A stretch of DNA of 64,000 nt, from assembly GCA_910588545.1 (NCBI GenBank), contig CAJUOU010000001.1:310001-374000 (forward strand), read 5' to 3'. The translations under genes and the position numbers were made by a program. The notes beneath the pieces were generated by a model, which saw only the letters and a list, made by a program, of their open reading frames with translations, did not search any database and had not been told where the DNA came from. The stretch comes from an uncultured Christensenellaceae bacterium (lineage in GTDB: Bacteria; Bacillota; Clostridia; Christensenellales; UBA3700). This document shows, piece by piece, positions 7,436 through 16,156 of the stretch (positions are counted from its first letter, which is position 1; each line of letters begins with the position of its first letter).

Positions 7436-8956
7436 GTGGAATTTTTAGACGAATTGAACAAATTGACAAATGATAAATTTAACTACTTGAAGGTAAGTAA
7501 TGTAGAGATACAAAAAAAACCTCCTATAGTAACGGTTAATTTTTTATTGCCTTATGATATTTTGGATAGTTTGTCCGAGGAAGATAAACTTACCATTAAG
7601 GATGCGGTAATCAATATTTTGCCTCATTCCATGCAGGTTGAAATTACATTTTCAAAATCTTACATAAATGACGAAGTTGTAAAAAGGTATGTTTTAAGTT
7701 ATTTTAAGGAAAAACATCCTACGGTTATGATTGAAAACAGCGAAATAGATGCGAAAGTAGTCAATGGGATAGCCTTTGTCAAAATAAATATGAAATCGAT
7801 GTTTTACGACTACTTTAAGTCAATGGATTTGCTTGCAAGTATGACAAACTATATGTCTCATAAAATGTGCAACGAATTGAGGCTTGAAATATCCGACAGT
7901 AAAAAGGATTTGGATTTGGACACCGACCTTGCAACAGAGGACTCCATAACAATAATAAGCCGTAGGATAAGGACGGATAATCACGAAAAGATAGTAGGAA
8001 AAGCAATTTCCGTGCGACCAAGATATATTGTGGACAGCAAAGATACGGAAGATAATGCCATTTATGCTGGGGAAGTAATAGAGTTTAAACGAAATGAGAG
8101 TAAAAAGACGGGCAACTCATATTATGTATTTAAAATAAATGACGGTACAGGCAGTTTGGTGTGCAAGGCATTTGCAAAATATCAAGGAGAGGGCGACTAT
8201 GACAAAATCGGCATAGGCGACGAGATAATTGTTACGGGACGCAAAGATTTGGATAGTTTTTTACATGATAGTGTGCTTTTGTGTAAAGATATTAGCAAGT
8301 GCACGATTGATAAGTCATCGATAATTTTAAAAGAAGATTTAAAAACTACGCCTATGAAATATGTGGCAGTGCACCCTGAGCGCTATGTTGACTATATACA
8401 AGACGATTTGTTTTCCGCAGGGACAAACAGCAGTGCAGTACCTGAATATTTGGTAGGAAAATCTTTTGTTATTTTTGATTTTGAAACGACAGGTTTGGAT
8501 GTTTCGGACGAAGTAATCGAGCTTGGTGCGGTAAAAGTTGTAGATGGCGTGATAAGTGAAACTTTTTCCACTTTTGTCAATCCGCATATTCCTATACCCG
8601 AAAAAATTACCGAGCTTACTTCCATAACTGACAACGATGTTAAAAATGCACCCGATATGTCGGATGTAATCGCAGATTTTTATAAGTTTAGCGAAAACAG
8701 CGTGCTTGTAGCCCACAACGCGGCATTTGATAAAAAGTTTGTAGATAAGTATGCAAAGCTTAACGGATATCTATTTGCAAACCGTACAATGGATACCGTT
8801 GAAATGGCAAGAAAAAGCGTATTTTGCAAAAACTACAAATTAGGCACATTGTGCGAGCATTTCGGTATTAATTTGGAGGGTGCTCACAGGGCGGTAAACG
8901 ATTGCTTGGCGACCGCAAAGTTATTTATCGAACTTGTTAAAATAGGCAAATTTTGA
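7436..8956 (+). CDS. PolC-like N-terminal domain + OB fold + DEDD 3'-5' exonuclease, no polymerase
   Basis: A 506-aa protein at the exact place where Firmicutes carry full-length PolC (about 1,400 aa). Residues 1-190 resemble the PolC N-terminal region, about 195-290 an OB-fold nucleic-acid-binding domain ('DGTGSLVCKAFAKYQ'), and about 340-505 a DnaQ-type exonuclease with the acidic motifs DFETTG (Exo I), 'VAHNAAFDKKF' (Exo II) and 'HRAVNDCLAT' (Exo III). The PHP and polymerase modules are absent: the frame closes at a normal stop and the next 250 bases hold no continuation. GTG start with AAGAGG upstream. It is likely a single-strand DNA exonuclease in repair or proofreading; that role is inferred. 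Whether a complete PolC exists elsewhere cannot be seen. Confidence 0.85.
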   Translation: MEFLDELNKLTNDKFNYLKVSNVEIQKKPPIVTVNFLLPYDILDSLSEEDKLTIKDAVINILPHSMQVEITFSKSYINDEVVKRYVLSYFKEKHPTVMIENSEIDAKVVNGIAFVKINMKSMFYDYFKSMDLLASMTNYMSHKMCNELRLEISDSKKDLDLDTDLATEDSITIISRRIRTDNHEKIVGKAISVRPRYIVDSKDTEDNAIYAGEVIEFKRNESKKTGNSYYVFKINDGTGSLVCKAFAKYQGEGDYDKIGIGDEIIVTGRKDLDSFLHDSVLLCKDISKCTIDKSSIILKEDLKTTPMKYVAVHPERYVDYIQDDLFSAGTNSSAVPEYLVGKSFVIFDFETTGLDVSDEVIELGAVKVVDGVISETFSTFVNPHIPIPEKITELTSITDNDVKNAPDMSDVIADFYKFSENSVLVAHNAAFDKKFVDKYAKLNGYLFANRTMDTVEMARKSVFCKNYKLGTLCEHFGINLEGAHRAVNDCLATAKLFIELVKIGKF

Positions 8957-9113
8957 AATCGAAAAAGCTGTAATGTAATTTTTAAATTTTATGTCTTGTC
9001 TAAATAAAGGGTAGTATAAATTGAAATTTATATCTAATTTTCCGATTTTGGCTAATTTTATCGTAATTAATACAAGTAAATATATATATTTATAAAAAAA
9101 TTACAAAAAATGC

Positions 9114-9142
9114 TTGCATTGCATTACTTGATGTGGTATAAT
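9114..9142 (+). promoter_or_regulatory. Predicted promoter of the rimP-nusA-infB operon
   Basis: TTGCAT at 9114-9119, 17-base spacer, TATAAT at 9137-9142. The predicted transcript begins near 9149 and carries a 58-base leader. Confidence 0.75.
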
Positions 9143-9165
9143 TTTATCGTAATAGATTAACATCT

Positions 9166-9188
9166 AAGGAGTGGTCGAACCACTCCTT
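9166..9188 (+). promoter_or_regulatory. Perfect hairpin in the rimP leader
   Basis: Arms AAGGAGTGGT and ACCACTCCTT (10 bp, 11 with the flanking T-A) with a CGA loop. There is no T run, so it is not a terminator. The 5' arm mimics a Shine-Dalgarno site and the 3' arm an anti-Shine-Dalgarno; the true site GCGGAGG lies 9 bases downstream. Confidence 0.7.
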
Positions 9189-9206
9189 AATGTTTGCGGA
9201 GGATTT

Positions 9207-9671
9207 ATGTCAAAAGTTATTGATATGGTTGAAGAACATATCACAAAAGCAGTAGCCGAATTGGGATACGAAATTATTGAAATCACTTACAAGAAATATT
9301 TGGGGGATATGAATCTTACAATATTTATCGATAAGGACGGTGGAGTGGATTTGAACGGGTGTGAACTTGTTCATAGAACGATTGACCCTATCCTTGACGA
9401 GATTGACCCAACAAGTGGGGAAAAATACATTTTAAATGTGTCTTCTCCCGGTATTGACAGACCTTTAAAAGTGGAGCGAGATTATAAGAGAAATCTTGAT
9501 AAAGAAGTAAATGTTTCACTTTTTGAAAAAGTGGGGGATTTAAAAAAATTCGTGGCAGTTTTAAAAGGTTATGACTTGCAAAAAGGATTAATCGATTTGG
9601 ATTATAACGGGAAAGAAATTAATTTAGACATCAAGAACATTGCACTGATAAAACCCGAAATTAAATTTTAA
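9207..9671 (+). CDS. rimP: Ribosome maturation factor RimP
   Basis: Assists 30S subunit maturation in the cytoplasm. The ATG at 9207 is chosen because GCGGAGG lies just upstream; the longer frame starting at 9171 would begin inside the leader hairpin. The 154-aa product has the two-domain RimP layout: 'GYEIIEITYKKYLGDMNLTIFIDKDGGV' (in parts: 'LGYEIIEITYKK', 'LTIFIDKDGGV') and the signature 'YILNVSSPGIDRPLK'. It opens the operon rimP-nusA-rnpM-ylxQ-infB-rbfA. Confidence 0.95.
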   Translation: MSKVIDMVEEHITKAVAELGYEIIEITYKKYLGDMNLTIFIDKDGGVDLNGCELVHRTIDPILDEIDPTSGEKYILNVSSPGIDRPLKVERDYKRNLDKEVNVSLFEKVGDLKKFVAVLKGYDLQKGLIDLDYNGKEINLDIKNIALIKPEIKF

Positions 9672-9723
9672 TAATAAAACTAGAGAATAAAATTTTGATA
9701 ATTTGTAGAGGAGAAATATAAAA

Positions 9724-10794
9724 ATGGTTAATAAAGATTTTTTTGCGGCATTGGACGAATTGGAAAAGGACAAAAGAATTGAAAAGTCAACATTTATCGA
9801 AGCTTTGGAGGCAGGTTTGGTTTCTGCTTTTAAAAGGGAAACCGGCGAAGCAAGACCTATGACGGTTAAATTGAATGAGAATAGATGCGAAATTAAAGTT
9901 TTTGCATACAAAACCGTTGTTGAAGAAGTTACCGAGCCTGATAAGGAAATTTTGCTAAGCGATGCAAAAGAAATTAAAAAGTCTTATAAAGTTGGCGATT
10001 GGGTACTTTGGGATGTTACTCCTAAGGAACTTTCAAGAATTGCTATCCAAACTGCAAAACAAGTTGTTATGCAAAGATTGAATGACGCTCGTAAAGAACG
10101 TGTTATGTCCGAAATGACTGACAGAGAGGGCGAAATTGCCAATGCACAAGTTATAAAAATTGACGGGGATATTGTTTATCTTGAAATTTTGAGTACTCAA
10201 ATGACTGCCATAATGTCAGGTGCGGATAAGTCTCCTAACGAAAAATATATGCCGGGTCAAATGCTTAAAGTTTATGTTAAAAACACAAGAACTAATACAA
10301 GAGGTCCGCAAGTTATCGTATCTCGTTCGGTTGCAGGTCTTGTTAAAAGATTGTTTGAGATGGAAGCCCCTGAAATCAAGAGTGGAGATATCGTTATTAA
10401 AGGTATCGTGAGAGATGCAGGTAACCGTACAAAAATGGCTGTACATAGTGACAATCCTAATATCGACGCTGTTGGCGGTTGTATTGGTCAAAAAGGTGTA
10501 AGAATCAACGAGGTTGTACGCGAGCTTTCAGGCGAAAAAGTTGATATAATCCGTTGGAGTGAAAATCCGCTTGAATACATTGCAAGAGCATTAAGCCCTG
10601 CACAAGTTTTGAGCATTACACAAGAGGATGAAAAAACTGCAAGAGTAATAGTCCCTGATGACAAGTTGTCACTTGCTATCGGTAAAGGCGGACAAAATGT
10701 CAGACTTGCCGCAAAGTTGACAGGTTGGAAAATAGATGTTAAGTCCCAATCTCAAGCTATACAAGACGGTATAATTGACGTTACAGAGGAGTAA
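9724..10794 (+). CDS. nusA: Transcription termination/antitermination factor NusA
   Basis: RNA polymerase-binding factor that modulates pausing, termination and antitermination. The 356-aa protein has the short Gram-positive architecture: N-terminal RNAP-binding domain (1-125), S1 domain (about 130-200), and two KH domains, with 'GGCIGQKGVRINEVVREL' and 'LAIGKGGQNVRLAAKLTGW' as the KH signatures. The acidic C-terminal repeats of proteobacterial NusA are absent, as expected. Ribosome site GAGGAG; three bases from rnpM. Confidence 0.97.
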   Translation: MVNKDFFAALDELEKDKRIEKSTFIEALEAGLVSAFKRETGEARPMTVKLNENRCEIKVFAYKTVVEEVTEPDKEILLSDAKEIKKSYKVGDWVLWDVTPKELSRIAIQTAKQVVMQRLNDARKERVMSEMTDREGEIANAQVIKIDGDIVYLEILSTQMTAIMSGADKSPNEKYMPGQMLKVYVKNTRTNTRGPQVIVSRSVAGLVKRLFEMEAPEIKSGDIVIKGIVRDAGNRTKMAVHSDNPNIDAVGGCIGQKGVRINEVVRELSGEKVDIIRWSENPLEYIARALSPAQVLSITQEDEKTARVIVPDDKLSLAIGKGGQNVRLAAKLTGWKIDVKSQSQAIQDGIIDVTEE

Positions 10795-10797
10795 GAC

Positions 10798-11070
10798 GTG
10801 GTAAAAAAAATTCCTATGCGTATGTGTATTGTTTGCCATAACATGGTAGATAAACGCGATTTGATAAGAATAATCAGAACAAAAGATGGCGAATATATGT
10901 TGGATACTACACTTAAAGCTAACGGAAGAGGTGCGTATATCTGTAAAAACCCCGATTGTTTTGCAAAAATGATAAAAACAAAAGGTTTGAATAAAGCTTT
11001 TAAGGAAAATATTTCGCCCGAAGTTTATGACAAAATTCAAGGAGAATATGATAAATACTACAAAAATTAA
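10798..11070 (+). CDS. rnpM: RnpM (YlxR) RNA-binding protein
   Basis: Small basic protein of the YlxR family, shown in Bacillus to bind the RNase P RNA and modulate its activity. The 90-aa product starts at GTG (GAGGAG is inside the nusA end) and carries the family core 'RMCIVCHNMVDKRDLIRI', 'GRGAYICKNPDCF' with four cysteines arranged in two CxxC-like pairs. It overlaps ylxQ by 23 bases. Position between nusA and infB is conserved in Firmicutes. Confidence 0.92.
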   Translation: MVKKIPMRMCIVCHNMVDKRDLIRIIRTKDGEYMLDTTLKANGRGAYICKNPDCFAKMIKTKGLNKAFKENISPEVYDKIQGEYDKYYKN

Positions 11071-11353
11071 GTCTTATATAGGTTTTGCCATAAAAATGCA
11101 AAAAGCCACTTTTGGGGTGGATGGTATAAAAACCTGCAGACGAAAAATATACATTGTATTGTATGATGGTAGTTTGGGGGATAATTCCCGTAAAAAGTTG
11201 TGCGATTTTTGCGCAAATAAAAATATAAGATGCAGTATGGTAGATTTCAGTTTAAGTGAACTTACCAAAAGAGCTAATGTAAAAGCTGTGGCGATTGAAG
11301 ATAGCTCTTTGGCGAGTGCAATAACCGAATGTATGGAGGTGCAACATGAGTGA
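11048..11353 (+). CDS. L7Ae-family RNA-binding protein YlxQ
   Basis: A 101-aa protein resembling ribosomal protein L7Ae/L30e, a K-turn RNA binder. The order of secondary structure and 'IGFAIKMQKATFGVDG' at the N-terminus (helix plus glycine turn) fit YlxQ. I chose the ATG at 11048 because AAGGAG is just upstream, although the spacing is tight (3 bases); an in-frame ATG at 11027 gives 108 aa. It overlaps rnpM and infB, so all three are translationally coupled. The precise RNA target is not known from the sequence. Confidence 0.85.
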   Translation: MINTTKIKSYIGFAIKMQKATFGVDGIKTCRRKIYIVLYDGSLGDNSRKKLCDFCANKNIRCSMVDFSLSELTKRANVKAVAIEDSSLASAITECMEVQHE

Positions 11354-13922
11354 TATTAAAGAAGTTATTGGTAAAGTTAACGGTATGCCTGTTTTAAAGG
11401 ACAATACCATTGTTGCTTTGCAAAAGGATATAAGAGAATTAAAAAATTTAATGCGTTCTATCGAGGGCAGAATGCAAGACAAAAAGGCGGAAATCAAAGA
11501 AAAAGATTTGCCACCTGTTGTCAGCGCCAACGAGGAGGCGGAAGTGCCTGCAGTATCGGTAGCACAGGAGGTTGCACCTAAAGTTCAAGTGCAGGAAGAA
11601 ATTGCTGTTCCTAATAACGAGAAGGTAAAAACAGAACAAACAGCAAACGAAAGTACATTTGTTGAAGAAGTTGCCGTACCTAAAGTTGCACAAAATACCG
11701 AAAAGGCACAAGAGCCTGTTCGTAAAAATGTGTTTGTGCCAAATGATAACAGGCAAAATAGAAATAATAAGCCGTACGAAAATAAAAATCGTGCAAATAA
11801 TAATGGTCCGCGTGAATTTAACAAAGACGGAAAACCTAATTTTAATAGGGATAATAAAAACAAGCCTTTTAATAAGGACGATAAGAAACCTTTCAACAGG
11901 GATGGTAAGAGAGATAATTTCGGTAAATTCGAAGCACCTCCTATTGCAACTCCTATGAAAGAAAATACTCAAAAGAAAAAGAAAGCTTTTGAGAAAGACG
12001 ATAATAAAAAACAACTTAATAAGCGTACTTTGCTTAAAAAAGGTTACGCTACAAACGGTTATGACGGATTTGACGATGATGACGATGTTGTAAGAATCCA
12101 TAAACAAAAGAAAATCAAAAAAGCAAATGACTTTACACCTAATACCGTAAAAATCGAGCATGCAGTGGTAGAAACTCAAATAATTCCTATTAAAACACTT
12201 GCTGAGAAGATAGGTATTCAAGGTGCGGAAATCGTAAAAAAACTTTTCCTATTAGGTCAAATGTGCAATGTTAACGGAAGTATCGACTTCGATACTGCGG
12301 AACTTGTAGCAATGGATTACGGCATTACCTTGGAGTACAAGCCACAAGAGACAGCTGAAGATATTTTAAAACAATCTGTTTTGGAACATTCCGTAGAGGG
12401 CGAATTTGTAAAAAGGCCTCCTGTTGTTACCATTATGGGACACGTTGACCACGGTAAAACATCTCTTTTGGACTACATCCGTAAGTCTAAAGTCGCAAGC
12501 GGCGAGGCGGGAGGTATTACTCAACATATCGGTGCTTACACAATAGAGTTGAACGGCGAGCCTATCACATTCCTTGATACTCCGGGACACGAGGCATTTA
12601 CTTCTATGAGAAAAAGAGGTGCAATGGTTACGGATATTGCAATCATAGTAGTTGCAGCGGATGATGGTATAATGCCACAAACGGTTGAGGCAATCTCACA
12701 TGCTAAAGAGGCAGGAGTAGAAATTATGATTGCTATCAACAAAATGGATAAAACTCAAGCCAACCCGGATAAAGTTATGGAGGAAATGGGCAGATATGAT
12801 TTAGTTCCCGAGGCTTGGGGAGGTACAACAATGGTTTATCCTGTAAGTGCAAAAACAGGTATGGGCGTTGACGATTTGCTTGAGGGTATTTTGTTACTTG
12901 CAGAGTATAAAGAGCTTACTGCGGTTAAAGACTGTCCTGCAAGCGGTACTATTATTGAGGCAAGGCTTGACAAAGGAGTTGGACCGGTTGCAACTTGCTT
13001 GATTCAACAAGGTACTTTAAAGGTAGGAGATTACATTGTTGCCGGCACTGTTGTAGGTAAGGTTAGGGCGTTGATTGACAACAATAACAAACAAATTAAG
13101 AGTGCGGGACCTAGTATTGCCGTATCTATTCATGGTTTGTCGGATGTACCTAATGCGGGCGACCAAATGATTTCCGTAAAAGACGATAAGCTTGCTAAAA
13201 AGGTTGCACAGGAAAGATATAATAAAGAACGTGAAGAAATGCAAAGCAAAAGCAAGGCTCGTAGCCTAGACGATATGTTCAAAGGCGTAAGCAGTGGGGA
13301 GAGAAAATCGCTTGGTGTTATAATCAAGGGCGATGTTCAAGGTTCTGTGGAAGCTGTAAAACAAGAGTTTATCAAACTTGGCGAAAATGTTGCTGACGAA
13401 AATGTTGTGCTTACAATTATTCATGCAGGTGTAGGTGCAATCAATGAGTCGGATGTTATGCTTGCAGATACAGGTAACGCGGTTATCGTAGGCTTTAATG
13501 TAAGACCTGAGCCAAAAGCTCGTGCACTTGCGGAAAAAAATGGTGTTGATATCAAAATTTACCGCGTAATTTACGACGCTATCGATGATATTCAAAAAGC
13601 ACTTAAAGGTATGCTTGACCCTGTATTCCGTGAAGAAGAGCTTGGACATGCAGAAGTTCGTGAAACCTTTAATATCAGCAAAGTTGGTACTATTGCAGGC
13701 TGCTATGTTACAGATGGTAAGATTTTAAGAAATGCTAAATTTAGATTGATTCGTGACAATGTAGTTATTTTTGAGGGTAATATATCGTCCATGAAACGTA
13801 ATAAGGACGAGGCTAAAGAAGTTGCTAGCGGTTATGAGTGTGGTATCGGGCTAGCAGGATTTAACGATATTAAGATTGGCGATATTATCGAAGCATTTAT
13901 TTTGAAAGAGGAAGAGAGATGA
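11346..13922 (+). CDS. infB: Translation initiation factor IF-2
   Basis: GTPase that brings initiator tRNA to the 30S subunit. The 858-aa protein has an acidic, then Asn/Lys/Arg-rich low-complexity N-terminus (about residues 50-270, many 'NRDNKN'-type stretches), an IF2 N-terminal helical domain (about 280-340), the G domain with 'GHVDHGKTSLLDYI' (near residue 364), 'DTPGHEAFTSM' and NKMD, then the C-terminal domains binding 50S and fMet-tRNA. The start overlaps ylxQ by 8 bases with GGAGG upstream; its stop overlaps rbfA. The long disordered arm is typical of the family but unusually Asn-rich here. Confidence 0.97.
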   Translation: MSDIKEVIGKVNGMPVLKDNTIVALQKDIRELKNLMRSIEGRMQDKKAEIKEKDLPPVVSANEEAEVPAVSVAQEVAPKVQVQEEIAVPNNEKVKTEQTANESTFVEEVAVPKVAQNTEKAQEPVRKNVFVPNDNRQNRNNKPYENKNRANNNGPREFNKDGKPNFNRDNKNKPFNKDDKKPFNRDGKRDNFGKFEAPPIATPMKENTQKKKKAFEKDDNKKQLNKRTLLKKGYATNGYDGFDDDDDVVRIHKQKKIKKANDFTPNTVKIEHAVVETQIIPIKTLAEKIGIQGAEIVKKLFLLGQMCNVNGSIDFDTAELVAMDYGITLEYKPQETAEDILKQSVLEHSVEGEFVKRPPVVTIMGHVDHGKTSLLDYIRKSKVASGEAGGITQHIGAYTIELNGEPITFLDTPGHEAFTSMRKRGAMVTDIAIIVVAADDGIMPQTVEAISHAKEAGVEIMIAINKMDKTQANPDKVMEEMGRYDLVPEAWGGTTMVYPVSAKTGMGVDDLLEGILLLAEYKELTAVKDCPASGTIIEARLDKGVGPVATCLIQQGTLKVGDYIVAGTVVGKVRALIDNNNKQIKSAGPSIAVSIHGLSDVPNAGDQMISVKDDKLAKKVAQERYNKEREEMQSKSKARSLDDMFKGVSSGERKSLGVIIKGDVQGSVEAVKQEFIKLGENVADENVVLTIIHAGVGAINESDVMLADTGNAVIVGFNVRPEPKARALAEKNGVDIKIYRVIYDAIDDIQKALKGMLDPVFREEELGHAEVRETFNISKVGTIAGCYVTDGKILRNAKFRLIRDNVVIFEGNISSMKRNKDEAKEVASGYECGIGLAGFNDIKIGDIIEAFILKEEER

Positions 13923-14272
13923 GCAACAGGATAGAAAGGATAAATGCCGAAATAAAAAAGCAGTTGGCACCTATTATAAGTGAGGAACTATCCGACCCAA
14001 GAATTAAAGGTATGATAAGCATTGTCAAAGTAGATTGCGACAGCGATTTATCGGTATGCAAAGTTTATCTTAGCGTACTTGGTGCAAACGGCGAAGAAAA
14101 ACAAGTGGTTGATGCCATTCAAAACGGGCAAGGTTATATAAAAAATATTCTTAAAAAACGCATTATTTTAAGAAGTTTGCCCGAGTTGAGGTTTTATTTG
14201 GATGACAGCATAACTTACGGCATTAAAATAAGCCAAATTTTAAGCGATATTAATACTAAAACAAACGAATAA
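13919..14272 (+). CDS. rbfA: Ribosome-binding factor A
   Basis: Small KH-like protein needed for 16S rRNA 5'-end processing and cold growth. The 117-aa frame overlaps infB by 4 bases (ATGA) after GAGAG. Family features: N-terminal 'RIERINAEIKKQLAPIISEEL', here in part 'AEIKKQLAPIISEEL', then 'DPRIKGMISIVKVD' and the C-terminal 'LPELRFYLDDSI'. Confidence 0.95.
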   Translation: MSNRIERINAEIKKQLAPIISEELSDPRIKGMISIVKVDCDSDLSVCKVYLSVLGANGEEKQVVDAIQNGQGYIKNILKKRIILRSLPELRFYLDDSITYGIKISQILSDINTKTNE

Positions 14273-14336
14273 AATCTTTTAAGGTTTAAAGCATTTGCAA
14301 AAAGGTTAGTATAACATATAAAGATTAGAGGTATAT

Positions 14337-15302
14337 ATGGATTATCAAAATATAATTAATGAGATAAAAAAAGCAAATACCATTGCCGTTATTTCTCATA
14401 TAAATCCCGACGGAGACACTGTCGGTTCCTCTCTTGCGATTTATAAAGCAATTCAAATGTATGGCAAAAAACCATACATTTTTTGCGATGATGTAATGAC
14501 TGATAAATTAAGTTTTTTGCAAGGGACCGAAAATTACAACAAAGCTAAGCTAGATAAATACGATTTGACTATTGCTGTCGATTGTGCGGATATGGAAAGG
14601 CTTGGAGTTTACTCTGCGGAGGAATTTAAAAAGGGTAAGCGTAAAATGGTTATCGACCACCATAAAACAAATACGAAATACGGGGATATCAATTTGATTG
14701 ATATAAACGCTGCCGCTACCGCTCAAATAGTAACCTTTTTGTTAAAAGAAATGGGCGGACTTAATAGGGAAGTCGCAAGGCTTTTATATAGCGGGCTTGT
14801 TACGGATAGTGGTGGTTTTACTTTTTCGAATGTGACCGCAAAAACTATGGAGGCAGCAAGTATTTTGCTAGAGTATGATATTGCCGCTCATGAAATATGT
14901 GACCACTTTTTAAAGAAGATAAAGATGAATACGTATAAGCTTAAGGCAAGAACACTTTCTAATGCTAAGTTTTACGATAACAATCAAATAGGAATTATTA
15001 GCTTTTTAAAGAAAGATTTTGATGAGACCAATTGTGATAATTCAAGTACAGAGGGTATGGTAAACAACATTATCAATGTTATAGGTGTTCGTGTTGCGGT
15101 TGCCATAAGTGAAGTTCGCGAGCAAAACTTTAAAGTGAGCATAAGGACGGGCGAGGATGTTGATAGTAGCAAAATTGCGCTTATGTTTGGCGGCGGCGGT
15201 CATAAAAATGCTGCGGGTTTTAGGGTTAACGGCTATTACGAAGATGTTGTGGAAAAGATATTAAAAGCGGTGCGTGACGAAATATGTTGTTCATGGGAGT
15301 AA
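14337..15302 (+). CDS. nrnA: DHH-family oligoribonuclease / pAp phosphatase
   Basis: Manganese-dependent DHH/DHHA1 phosphoesterase that degrades oligoribonucleotides (nanoRNA) and dephosphorylates 3'-phosphoadenosine 5'-phosphate. The 321-aa product has motif I 'ISHINPDGDTVGSSLAI', 'VDCADMERLG', motif III 'VIDHHKTNTKYGDINLID' and the C-terminal DHHA1 glycine loop 'MFGGGGHKNAAGF'. These residues account for the two-metal site. The gene continues the infB-rbfA operon and overlaps truB by 10 bases. Confidence 0.94.
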   Translation: MDYQNIINEIKKANTIAVISHINPDGDTVGSSLAIYKAIQMYGKKPYIFCDDVMTDKLSFLQGTENYNKAKLDKYDLTIAVDCADMERLGVYSAEEFKKGKRKMVIDHHKTNTKYGDINLIDINAAATAQIVTFLLKEMGGLNREVARLLYSGLVTDSGGFTFSNVTAKTMEAASILLEYDIAAHEICDHFLKKIKMNTYKLKARTLSNAKFYDNNQIGIISFLKKDFDETNCDNSSTEGMVNNIINVIGVRVAVAISEVREQNFKVSIRTGEDVDSSKIALMFGGGGHKNAAGFRVNGYYEDVVEKILKAVRDEICCSWE

Positions 15303-16156
15303 TTAATGTGCTAAAACCTACAGGTTGGACGTCGTCCGATGTTGTGGTAAAGGTTAAACATTTATTAAAAAATTATACCGGTAATAAAAAAATCAAAGTA
15401 GGACACTTAGGTACATTGGACCCTGCGGGGAGTGGAGTTTTACCTATTTGTTTTGGTTCGGCGACAAGGCTTTTCGATTATATGGTGGGGCAGGACAAAG
15501 TGTATAGAGCAACCTTTTGTTTTGGTAAAACTACCGATACTTTGGACTCTTACGGAGTAGTTGTCGGTGAGTGTGAAAATATACCTACATTAGACGAAAT
15601 CACGTCGAAAATCGGTATGTTTTTGGGAAAGATTATGCAATTACCGCCAAAATATTCGCGTATTAGTGTAGGAGGAATTCGTGCGTGTGATGCCGCAAGA
15701 GACGGCAAGGAAATCGATATAAAGCCTAGGCAAGTTAATGTTTATAGTATAAATATATTGTCCTATGACGATGGTGTGTTGACTTTGGATATACATTGTT
15801 CGGGAGGTACTTATATAAGAAGTATTTGCCGTGATTTGGCAGTAGCAGTCGACAGCATTGCATATATGTCAAGCATTATAAGGTTGCAAAACAAAAATTT
15901 TTTTATTGAAAACGCAGTAACTTTGGACGAGTTGAAAGATAATATAGAAAAACATATAATTTCACTTGAAGATTTGTTTAGTGATATGCCAAAAGTATAT
16001 GTGCAGGGTAAAGAGAGCTTTCAACTTTTAAATGGCGTTAAAATTGCAAATCGTGGGATAAAAACCGATTATATTGTTGTTATCGATGGCAAAATATTCG
16101 GTATATGCAAAGACGGAGATAAAAATTTAGAGGTTGTTGTAAGATTATGGAACTGA
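15293..16156 (+). CDS. truB: tRNA pseudouridine(55) synthase
   Basis: Makes pseudouridine 55 in the T-loop of tRNAs. The 287-aa protein has the N-terminal 'GVINVLKPTGWTSSD' strand, the catalytic block 'GHLGTLDPAGSGVLPI' with nucleophile Asp43, and 'GGTYIRSICRDLA'. Three start codons are possible: ATG 15284, ATG 15293 and GTG 15308; 15293 matches the family's usual first residues, while the GTG has the best-spaced GGGAG. Overlaps nrnA and ribF by about 10 bases each. Confidence 0.95.
   Translation: MGVINVLKPTGWTSSDVVVKVKHLLKNYTGNKKIKVGHLGTLDPAGSGVLPICFGSATRLFDYMVGQDKVYRATFCFGKTTDTLDSYGVVVGECENIPTLDEITSKIGMFLGKIMQLPPKYSRISVGGIRACDAARDGKEIDIKPRQVNVYSINILSYDDGVLTLDIHCSGGTYIRSICRDLAVAVDSIAYMSSIIRLQNKNFFIENAVTLDELKDNIEKHIISLEDLFSDMPKVYVQGKESFQLLNGVKIANRGIKTDYIVVIDGKIFGICKDGDKNLEVVVRLWN

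Noticed and set aside
11448..12221. 257-aa minus-strand frame opposite infB
   Set aside because: Reverse complement of the low-complexity N-terminal arm of IF-2; hydrophobic Phe/Ile/Cys-rich artefact.
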